Assembly: GCA_964420405.1 (NCBI GenBank)
Contig: CAYQTL010000012.1
Coordinates: forward strand, 1-64,000
Source: CAYQTL01 sp964420405
GTDB lineage: Bacteria > Acidobacteriota > Thermoanaerobaculia > Thermoanaerobaculales > Sulfomarinibacteraceae
Length of the DNA: 64,000 nucleotides
Reading direction: 5' to 3'
Both the position numbers and the translations under genes were made by a program. The first letter of the stretch is position 1; each line of letters opens with the position of its first letter. Positions 54,513 through 64,000 of this stretch are shown here, piece by piece. The notes under the pieces were generated by a model. That model was given only the letters and a program-made list of their open reading frames with translations, was not told where the DNA came from and searched no databases.

Positions 54513-56520
54513 ACCACTGCGAGATGTCACCGCTCTCGAACCCGTCCCGGAGCACCAGGTCGGGATCGGTCAGCTCGTCCGCGCCGAGATCCGGGACACC
54601 GGCGAGGGTGTCCGGTCGGTTTTCGCCATCCATGTCGAGCAGGACTCCCCCATCCGATCCGGCGTCGCGCGCCGGGGAGCCCGATGCCAGGTGGTAGTTG
54701 TGAGGCCCGAGGAACCCCGGCGCGCTCCAGGTGTCGTTGCCCGTGACCACCCCACCCAGCCAGTCCGTGCCGTTCGACCAGTCCCCCGTTCCCCACAAGG
54801 TCCGGTCGAGCGTCGCGGTGCCGCTATGCAGCGACACCCCGGTGTCGTTGCCGACGATGATCGAGTTGGCGATGTCCGTCTGACCGGTCGAGCCGAGCTG
54901 CTTCAGGTACAGGCCGACCCCGTCCCCCACTCCGGTCGCGTTGTTGGCGATCGTGCTGTGCAGCAGGGTGGTGACTCCCCCGAAGATGTGCATGCCGCTC
55001 CCCGTGGTGGCAACGTTCTCCGCCACCAGGGTGTTGAGGATGTCGGTCTCGCTGCCGCTGACCTGGGACTCCAGGTAGACGCCGCCGCCGCGGCCGGTCG
55101 CCGAGTTCCCGACAGCCTGGTTGCCGTCGAGGGCGACATCGAAGAAGAAGCCGCCCCAGATCCAGGCGCCGCCGCCGTCGCCGTTGGTCGCCTGGTTGCC
55201 GCGAAAGACGTTCCGCACCAGGCTCGCCCCCATCGGGTTGACGAGGGACAGCCCACCCCCGATCTGGGCCGTGTTGCCGAAGAACGAGTTCTCCTCCAGC
55301 GTGCCGGTGATGGTCGCCGTCATGCCTCCGCCGGAATGGGCCGAGTTGTCGGCGATCAGGTTGCCGGCGGCGTAGACGTTTCCCAGCAACAGCATTCCAC
55401 CACCCTGGTTGACGGTCGTGTTCCCGACGACCGTGTTTCCGAGAACGTCGGCATCCGCGCCGGTGGCGCCGGCGTCGATGTAGAACCCGCCACCACCCGA
55501 GTAGCCGGAGAACGGCGCACTGTTGGACATCGCGAGGTTGTCCTGAACCGTCGTCGCCGCCGGGCCCGTGATCCGGAGGGCGCCACCGCTCGTACCCTCG
55601 TTTCCGATGAACAGGTTGCCGCTCACCGTCAGGCCGACGGCGCCGGCGATGTTGATCCCGCCGCCACCCGTCCCGCTCGCCGTGTTGTCCTCGATCAGGT
55701 TGTCGGCGATGACACCCGACACCGAGGACAGCCTCAACCCCGGGGCGTTCCGGAGCACGGAGTTGCCCGTGATCGTGACCGCCGGTGCGCCGACACCCGT
55801 CAGGACCCCGGCGCCGGGATGGTCGGCCAGCACGGTGTCGGTCACCGACAGCACGTCGACCAAGACAGTCTTGATACCGTGCCCGGAGTTGCTCTCGATC
55901 CTCGAGTCGCTGACCCACAGCCCGACGGACGAGTGCGACAGCACTCCGCCGGCGCCGGACTCCGCGAAGTTGCCGTAGATCCGGCAGTTGTCGAGGTAGA
56001 CGTGGTGGTGGACGGTGGTGTCGATGTGCACTCCGCCACCGTCGTCCTCGCCGCTCACCGAGTCCGTGGCGTTACCGCCGGTGATCCGGAGCCCCTCGAG
56101 CCTGATCGAACCGATGCCGATCTGCTGGTAGGTGATGTACACCACCATCCCCTGGCCCTGCGCGTCGAGGATCGTCGGGTTCGTGTCCGGGCTCGGCACG
56201 CTCCAGTTCGACGTCGAGAACCCGCCGCGCACGGTGACCCGTTTGCTGCGGATGGAGGCGAGCTGGACGTGACCGTCACGGCTGCTGACCCCGGTGTACG
56301 TGCCACCGGCGAGCCGGATCTCGTCGTCGTTCGACGCGAGGTCGATTGCGTACTGCAACGACCGGCACGGAGTTGCGACCGAGCCGCAGGTGGCGACATC
56401 GGAGCCGGTGGTGGCGACGCGGATCACGACGGCATGCGCCGGCGACGCGATGCCGGCGACGATCGTGGCCAGGCCCAGGCAGGCGAAAACGAGACAGGGT
56501 CGGGTCGTACGAGATTGCAT
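54511..56520 (-). CDS. Secreted right-handed beta-helix protein with DGFE tail
   Basis: This is a 669-residue protein. ATG 56520, with GGAGGG just upstream, gives a clean signal peptide ending near SPAHA; longer starts would spoil it. A CRSLQYAIDLA segment typical of choice-of-anchor/polymorphic outer-membrane-like proteins is followed by repeated G-N-x-V/A-x-x-N rungs (LIEDNTASGTGGGGINIAG, NTVVGNTTVNQGGGMLL) that mark a parallel beta-helix of the pectin-lyase type. The end reads LVLRDGFESGDISQW, with the stop directly after Trp. No lyase catalytic residues can be assigned. It may be an adhesin or a polysaccharide-binding protein. Confidence 0.82.
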   Translation of the reverse strand: MQSRTTRPCLVFACLGLATIVAGIASPAHAVVIRVATTGSDVATCGSVATPCRSLQYAIDLASNDDEIRLAGGTYTGVSSRDGHVQLASIRSKRVTVRGGFSTSNWSVPSPDTNPTILDAQGQGMVVYITYQQIGIGSIRLEGLRITGGNATDSVSGEDDGGGVHIDTTVHHHVYLDNCRIYGNFAESGAGGVLSHSSVGLWVSDSRIESNSGHGIKTVLVDVLSVTDTVLADHPGAGVLTGVGAPAVTITGNSVLRNAPGLRLSSVSGVIADNLIEDNTASGTGGGGINIAGAVGLTVSGNLFIGNEGTSGGALRITGPAATTVQDNLAMSNSAPFSGYSGGGGFYIDAGATGADADVLGNTVVGNTTVNQGGGMLLLGNVYAAGNLIADNSAHSGGGMTATITGTLEENSFFGNTAQIGGGLSLVNPMGASLVRNVFRGNQATNGDGGGAWIWGGFFFDVALDGNQAVGNSATGRGGGVYLESQVSGSETDILNTLVAENVATTGSGMHIFGGVTTLLHSTIANNATGVGDGVGLYLKQLGSTGQTDIANSIIVGNDTGVSLHSGTATLDRTLWGTGDWSNGTDWLGGVVTGNDTWSAPGFLGPHNYHLASGSPARDAGSDGGVLLDMDGENRPDTLAGVPDLGADELTDPDLVLRDGFESGDISQW

Positions 56521-56774
56521 GGTCCCTCCGTGCACCCGAGACATCGGACAGCGTTGGTCTTCAAGACGACGGCTCACGCAAGATGGCTGCCACCACCCGC
56601 GCTGGGACGTGGCCGCCGGACGCCGGACGACGGGACGGATTCGTACAGCGGTGCACTCTCGGGTGCACCGGCGTCGGGAATGCCACCGCCGCCGTCCTGC
56701 TAGACTCCGCGGCGTCTCTCCAGACGCGTGATGGGACCGGGCGGCGCGGCTCGACCGGGAAGGGGGATCCGGGG

Positions 56775-58571
56775 ATGGAGTTCACCGACTTCCGTTGCGT
56801 TCACGAGATGCTGAGGCACACGGTGGAGCGCTTCCCGGAAAGGGACGCCTACCGGACGATCCGCGATGACCGCACCATGGAGTCGGTCACGTGGAGCGGC
56901 TTCGCCGCCGAGGTGCGGCAGGTGGCCAGGAGCCTCATCGCCCTCGGCGTCGGCCACGACGACAAGGCCAACATCCTCAGCTACTCGCGCTACCGCTGGG
57001 TGCTGACCGACGTCGCCCTGGCCTCCATCGGCTCGGTGACCGTGGGCATCTACCACTCCCTGCTGGCCAGGGAGGTGGCCTACATCGTCGCGCACTCGGA
57101 CGCGGTGCTGGCGTTCGCCGAGGACCCTGGCCAGGCGGCCAAGCTGCGCTCGGTCCGGGACCGGATCCCGGCCGTGCGGCGGGTGGTCCTGCTCAGCGGC
57201 GAGCCCGAGGAGGACGATGGCTGGGTGATCGGCTGGGACGCCTTCATCGCCCTCGGCGCAGGCGTCGACGACGACGCGGTGGACGCCCGGATCGCCGCGG
57301 TCGGACCGTCGGACGTCGCCGCCATCGTCTACACCTCCGGCACCACCGGCATCCCCAAGGGCGCGGTGTTGACCCACGACAACATCACGTTCACCGCCCA
57401 GTCGGTCTACGGCTCGACCCAGATCGTCGACGGCGACCACACCCTGCTGTTCCTGCCGCTGGCCCACATCTTCGCCCGCACCTGCGTCTTCTCGGCGATG
57501 TTCGCGGGCTGTACGACGACGTTCGCGCGCGCCATGGACACCGTCGCCGAGGACTTCAGGATCGCCCGGCCCCACTGGTTCCCGAGCGTGCCGCGGGTGT
57601 ACGAGAAGGTCCACTCCTCGATCCTGGCGGGAGTGCAGGCCAAGGGGGGCGCCGCCCTCGCGATCTTCAACTGGGCGTGCGCCGTGGGCGACCGGGTCAG
57701 CGACCACCTGCTCGCCAAGAAGCCGGTGCCGCTGTTGACCCGGCTGCAGTACGCCCTCGCCACCAGGCTCGTGTTCCGCAAGATCCAGGAGGCCCTCGGC
57801 GGCCGCGTCCGCTGGTGCATCAGCGGCGCGGCACCCCTCGACCCTTCGATCGGCACGTTCTTTCACGCCGCGGGGGTGCTCATCGTCGAGGGCATCGGCA
57901 TGACCGAGAACACCTCCTTCACCAATCTGAACCGCTACGACGACTACCGTTTCGGCTGGGTCGGCCCGACGGGACCCGGTATCGAGCAGCGGACCGCCCC
58001 CGACGGCGAGGTGCTGTACCGCGGCCGGAACGTCATGCGCGAGTACTACAAGATGCCCGCGGAGACCGCCGAGACCCTCACGCCGGACGGCTGGCAGCAC
58101 ACCGGCGACGTGGGCGAGATCGACGCCGAGGGCTTCCTCAGGATCACCGGCCGCAAGAAGGACCTCATCGTCACAGCCGGCGGCAAGAACGTCGCACCGG
58201 CGGCCATCGAGGGCCTCATCGCCACCTCGCCCTTCATCTCCCAGGTCTGCGTCATCGGCGACCGCCGCAGGTACCTGACGGCGCTGATCGCCCTCGAGGA
58301 GTCCGGCGTCCGCGCATGGGCAGCCGAGCAGGGACTCGCAGGCAGAGACCTTTCCGACCTCCTCGCGAGCCCGGAGCTCCGCGAGCGGGTGCGTGGCATC
58401 GTCGACGAGAAGAACCGCGAGCTGGCCTCGTTCGAGACCATCAAGGACTTCCGCCTCGTGGAGGAGTTCTCGATCGAGAACGGCCTCCTCACCCCGACCC
58501 TCAAGGTGAAGCGCAACGTCGCGATGGAGCGCCACGCGGACCTCATCGAGGAGATGTACGCCGGAGCCTGA
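56775..58571 (+). CDS. Long-chain acyl-CoA synthetase (AMP-forming)
   Basis: This 598-residue ANL-superfamily enzyme is of the FadD15/ACSL type, activating fatty acids with ATP and CoA. The P-loop YTSGTTGIPKGAVLTH lies at about 184-199, the VPRVYEKV segment is typical of the FadD15 group, the A5 motif is VEGIGMTENTSF, and the core GWQHTGDVGEIDAEGFLRITGRKKD is followed by the catalytic-Lys region near the C-terminus (TLKVKRNV). GGGG-rich sequence precedes the ATG; the 254-base gap before it holds nothing else I recognise. It may supply acyl-CoA for lipid turnover. No beta-oxidation genes are beside it. Confidence 0.9.
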   Translation: MEFTDFRCVHEMLRHTVERFPERDAYRTIRDDRTMESVTWSGFAAEVRQVARSLIALGVGHDDKANILSYSRYRWVLTDVALASIGSVTVGIYHSLLAREVAYIVAHSDAVLAFAEDPGQAAKLRSVRDRIPAVRRVVLLSGEPEEDDGWVIGWDAFIALGAGVDDDAVDARIAAVGPSDVAAIVYTSGTTGIPKGAVLTHDNITFTAQSVYGSTQIVDGDHTLLFLPLAHIFARTCVFSAMFAGCTTTFARAMDTVAEDFRIARPHWFPSVPRVYEKVHSSILAGVQAKGGAALAIFNWACAVGDRVSDHLLAKKPVPLLTRLQYALATRLVFRKIQEALGGRVRWCISGAAPLDPSIGTFFHAAGVLIVEGIGMTENTSFTNLNRYDDYRFGWVGPTGPGIEQRTAPDGEVLYRGRNVMREYYKMPAETAETLTPDGWQHTGDVGEIDAEGFLRITGRKKDLIVTAGGKNVAPAAIEGLIATSPFISQVCVIGDRRRYLTALIALEESGVRAWAAEQGLAGRDLSDLLASPELRERVRGIVDEKNRELASFETIKDFRLVEEFSIENGLLTPTLKVKRNVAMERHADLIEEMYAGA

Positions 58572-58650
58572 GCGGCATCCGGGAACGGCCACCATCGGCA
58601 GCCGACACGGGTCCCTCCTGGGAGCAGGTCGTAGCCCGACCGCACAGTAG

Positions 58651-59394
58651 TCACAGGGCGTCGATCACGTGCCAGAAGGTCACGAGCGTTGAGACGGCAC
58701 CGGCCAGGAAGCTGACGCTGAAGACCATGCCGAGCCACTCCCCGACGTTGTTGGGGATGTACCGGCCCGTGTACCTGTACCCGAAGCTCCGGCTCTCCAC
58801 CGTGCACTGGGTCATCGGGTTCATCGACGTGAACAGCTTGGCATACTCCACATTGGCGAAGATGAAGGAGTCGCCGGCGAACTTCACGAACCACTCCCGG
58901 TTGACGTGACCGCCCGGGAGCTCCCTGAGTCGGCATGAATGACGAGCGACCAGGGCGCAGATCACGGCTCCGGCCACAACGGCAACCAGGCACAGCATGA
59001 CCGTCGCCGCCATGGAGAACCCGCCATCCCTCACCAGAGGGAGGACGGCGAGCATGGCCGCCGTGTTCAGGACGCAGGCGAAGCCGAGAATAACGAGACT
59101 CTTGGAGCCATACTCCTGCATGTGCGTCTCGCACTCCTCGCAGATGCAGAAGGTCGCTGACCTGCTGGTCGTGGTCTCGACCTTGTTCCCGGAGGAGTAC
59201 GACACCTTCCTGTGTCTCTCCCCGTACCTCACCGACCGTGTCGTCGGGCTCATACAGCACGGGCACACCTTGGGAAGTGCGTAGCTGAACTGGGGCATCA
59301 GACCGTGGCCGTAGGTCCTGACGAACGCATAGGTTCTCCGGTCATCGCTCTTCTCATGCGTCCGAGTGTTGCCCTTCTTGGAAAACACAGCCAT
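58651..59394 (-). CDS. Zinc-ribbon-containing membrane protein, unknown
   Basis: This 247-residue protein from ATG 59394, with GGAG six bases upstream, starts with a charged, polar region. Two CxxC pairs (CPCC and CEEC, with an extra Cys two before the latter) probably form a zinc ribbon. Two hydrophobic helices follow (VILGFACVLNTAAMLAVL and VMLCLVAVVAGAVICALVA), then a C-terminal part with a third hydrophobic stretch. The C-terminal half includes FAGDSFIFANVEYAKLF. I recognise no family. Its codon usage looks less GC-biased than its neighbours', a hint of recent arrival. Confidence 0.65.
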   Translation of the reverse strand: MAVFSKKGNTRTHEKSDDRRTYAFVRTYGHGLMPQFSYALPKVCPCCMSPTTRSVRYGERHRKVSYSSGNKVETTTSRSATFCICEECETHMQEYGSKSLVILGFACVLNTAAMLAVLPLVRDGGFSMAATVMLCLVAVVAGAVICALVARHSCRLRELPGGHVNREWFVKFAGDSFIFANVEYAKLFTSMNPMTQCTVESRSFGYRYTGRYIPNNVGEWLGMVFSVSFLAGAVSTLVTFWHVIDAL

Positions 59395-59679
59395 GTCGTG
59401 CTCCGTCGGAGTCGTTGCCGCACGTACCTCGTCGAGCAATCGTCCGCGTCGAGACAGCTGCCCCGAAACGCAGCTCGGAGGGGACGGTCGGCGGGAACTG
59501 TCGCCATGCCACGCGGACCTCATCGGATGCTCCAGCCACGTGGCGCAAGGGTGGCGCGTCGCGCATCGTTCCCGTGACGATATCACCGACGGCAAACTCC
59601 GAGAACCCCTTTTCGAGCTTCACTGTCGAAGGAACCGGCAGACAGCTGAGACTCACTCGGCGCCGAGGTGCGAATGAGA

Positions 59680-59836
59680 ATGGAGGGCATGTCCGTTTGG
59701 CACATCCGGATCGTGGAGCGCCTCGCGACGGGCGGCATGGGGCGAGCTCGTGGAAGTTGAGACGCTGGACGAGCGGGTGGTCGAGATCAGGCTCCTCGCC
59801 GCGGGCTCGGGGGACACGGTCTCCCCGGGGTCCTGA
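59680..59836 (+). pseudogene. Frameshifted N-terminal piece of a Ser/Thr protein kinase
   Basis: Inside the gap 59395-59947, ATG 59680 reads HIRIVERLATGGMG, the glycine-rich loop of bacterial PknB-type kinases, then shifts frame. The +1 frame continues ELVEVETLDERVVEIRLL, the expected next strands with Arg in place of the ATP-binding Lys, and stops at 59836. Nothing else of the kinase remains. The rest of the gap shows no gene. Confidence 0.4.
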
Positions 59837-59947
59837 TCACGGTTCGACTCCGCTGCGGCGGCCGGAGCGCGTCAGACAGAGTGCCCACCGTGAAGGTGGA
59901 ATATCCGGGAGTGCGGTCACCGATGGGAGGGTGGGAGGAGCTCGCGA

Positions 59948-62788
<2,841 letters not shown>

Positions 62789-62917
62789 ACCGATGCGCCG
62801 TCACCCGCGGGCGGATCCGCCGTCACGCCGAGACCGGAGGCGATCTCCGTGCGAACGGACGACACGCCGCGGGTGCCGGCATCCTCCCCCGCCCGCCCAC
62901 CGGGACCGGGAACGGCG

Positions 62918-63850
62918 TCACTCCGCCGCGCCCCGGACCTCCTCCGTCGTCGAGGCCGGAGCGACGATCTCCAGGACGACGTCTGCGAGGGCTCCGGCGA
63001 GCTTCTCGGGAGCTTCCTGCATCAGGAAGTGGCCGTACCCCTCGAGGAGGACCAGCCCGAAGTCGGAGACCTCGCGGTTGCCCGTCACGTCGGTCGGCCA
63101 CAGGTCGGCGTTGACCGCCCGGATCGGCACGCCCGCCTCGGCGAAGGCCTGCTGAAGGTCGAAGGCGACGTACCCGCCGAGCAGGGCGGTTCCGATCTCG
63201 CCGGGCCCCGAGCACATGTCCGCGGCGACCTCGTCGACCAGCTCCGGGGCGGCACCTCCGGCGAACATCCCGCGCACGAAGCCGTCGCAGGCGCTCGGGA
63301 AGTCGCCTTCGAAAGCGGCGAGCAGCCGCTCGACCTGGGCGGGATCGACCTCCTCGTCGGCGTCGTGGAGGGTGTCGACCCCGATCACCCCGATCACCCT
63401 TCCGGGCAGCCGGCGCGCGACGTCCAGGGCGACCCGACCGCCCATCGAGTGGCCGACCACGATCACCCGTTCGAGGCCGAGCCCCTCGATGACCGCCTCC
63501 ACGTCGGCGCCGAGGGACGGGATGGTCCAGGTTCGGCGGTCGGATCCAGACGAGCCGTGCCCCGCGAGGTCCATCGTGACGACCCCGAACCGCTCGGCGA
63601 GCACCGGCACCTGCGGCTGCCAGTAGCTCTGGTCGCACATCCAGCCGTGCACCAGCACCAGGTTCGGGTCACCGATGCGGTGAACGGTGGCGGCGATCTC
63701 GACCCCGTCGTCCGAACGGAACGCGTGGAGCCCGGTTGCCGGCCCAGCCGCCGGCGACTCCGCCGTCGTCGGATCCCCGGCTGGACCTCTTCCGCCGCAG
63801 CCCGCGACAGCCACCAGTGCCAGGATCAGAAGCGCGCTCGGTCGTCTCAT
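62918..63850 (-). CDS. Alpha/beta-hydrolase lipoprotein
   Basis: This 310-residue exported hydrolase has an N-terminal signal ending in VAGC with Cys18 lipidated. The fold carries LVLVHGWMCDQSYW (oxyanion region), the nucleophile elbow GHSMGG with Ser135, a likely acidic residue in VDTLHDADEE, and the catalytic His in GYGHFLMQ near 283. A cap region around 165-235 has two Cys that may form a disulfide. An esterase, lipase or related hydrolase working in the envelope is likely; the substrate is unknown. GGGGAGCGATC stands before the ATG. It is divergent from the yhbY-like gene. Confidence 0.85.
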   Translation of the reverse strand: MRRPSALLILALVAVAGCGGRGPAGDPTTAESPAAGPATGLHAFRSDDGVEIAATVHRIGDPNLVLVHGWMCDQSYWQPQVPVLAERFGVVTMDLAGHGSSGSDRRTWTIPSLGADVEAVIEGLGLERVIVVGHSMGGRVALDVARRLPGRVIGVIGVDTLHDADEEVDPAQVERLLAAFEGDFPSACDGFVRGMFAGGAAPELVDEVAADMCSGPGEIGTALLGGYVAFDLQQAFAEAGVPIRAVNADLWPTDVTGNREVSDFGLVLLEGYGHFLMQEAPEKLAGALADVVLEIVAPASTTEEVRGAAE

Positions 63851-63941
63851 GATCGCTCCCCCCTCGCCCCGCAGTCTACGCTCCATGCCGGCCATTGATC
63901 CCTGGTACCCTGCGCCCGTGACGACTCCCGACGGGTTCGAT

Positions 63942-63949
63942 GGAGGTGA
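63942..63949 (+). promoter_or_regulatory. Strong ribosome binding site for the yhbY-like gene
   Basis: GGAGGTGA, a full anti-16S match, sits four bases before GTG 63954 and fixes that codon as the start. Confidence 0.75.
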
Positions 63950-63953
63950 CGTC

Positions 63954-64000
63954 GTGCTCACCGGTTCGCAGCGCAAGCACCTGCGCGGCCTTGCACACGG
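63954..64000 (+). CDS. yhbY: YhbY/CRM-domain RNA-binding protein, 5' end
   Basis: Fifteen codons are visible before the window ends: GTG followed by LTGSQRKHLRGLAH. This matches the opening of YhbY-family proteins (LTGKQRRxLRGLAHHLKP), small CRM-domain proteins that bind pre-50S ribosomal particles. The strong ribosome site supports a real start. Confidence 0.75.
   Translation, partial: MLTGSQRKHLRGLAH

Noticed and set aside
50661..54530. Very long open frame (about 1289 codons) on the minus strand
   Set aside because: It is antisense to the Asp-box propeller gene, rich in Val/Arg/His/Gly as expected for the mirror frame of GC-rich coding DNA, and has no domain, signal or ribosome site.

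Overview
This is a very GC-rich, gene-dense stretch of chromosome from a Gram-negative-type bacterium: many lipoprotein and secreted-protein signals, an intact 2-oxoglutarate dehydrogenase operon, and housekeeping genes. Large secreted proteins built from Gloeo_Verruco and LVIVD repeats, plus secreted proteins ending in DGFE(S/T)GD, suggest Acidobacteriota (perhaps Thermoanaerobaculia-like) or a neighbouring phylum. That placement is an inference. I see no rRNA, tRNA, CRISPR array, prophage or complete insertion sequence.

Region 1 (0.3-12.2 kb) looks like a sulfo- and phospho-conjugate island. On the minus strand are an arylsulfotransferase-like lipoprotein, two sulfatase-like lipoproteins that lack the formylglycine Cys/Ser, a fused ATP-sulfurylase/APS-kinase whose sulfurylase active site is eroded, and a small sulfotransferase. 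Divergently on the plus strand are an alkaline-phosphatase-superfamily phosphodiesterase, a 64-residue ribbon-helix-helix-like protein and a three-helix membrane protein of Oxa1/EMC3-like topology. Four of these proteins end in the same short tail, L-x-x-(L/I)-G-Y-x-x, which is the most interesting signal in the window.

Region 2 (12.2-22 kb) holds a small helical-repeat lipoprotein, sucA-sucB-lpd, a decayed Uma2 gene, a small lipoprotein with a strong promoter, and a HAD phosphatase fused to a Sua5/YrdC threonylcarbamoyl-AMP synthase. Region 3 (21.9-28.1 kb) is a compact minus-strand operon (aconitase-type dehydratase subunits, class III CoA transferase, HMG-CoA-lyase-like enzyme, isocitrate/isopropylmalate-type dehydrogenase). 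A divergent LysR gene lies beside it. The set fits breakdown of a branched C5/C6 dicarboxylate. Region 4 (28.5-36.3 kb) has a lone KAS III-like enzyme, a DbpA-like helicase, an SLC13 transporter with TrkA_C domains, a DUF368 lipid-carrier translocase and a small secreted protein.

Region 5 (36.3-56.5 kb) is dominated by secreted repeat proteins: a 21-repeat Gloeo_Verruco protein, an LVIVD protein, a small propeller, a sortilin/BNR propeller and a beta-helix protein. Interspersed are an SDR, aquaporin, TspO, an RlmD/TrmA-type methyltransferase and an RsbU-like phosphatase. Region 6 (56.7-64 kb) has an acyl-CoA synthetase, a zinc-ribbon membrane protein, a P-type ATPase, an alpha/beta-hydrolase lipoprotein and the start of a yhbY-like gene. 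Intergenic spaces carry a dispersed hairpin repeat with compensatory stem changes, hexanucleotide tracts able to form G-quadruplexes, and five recognisable decayed gene fragments.
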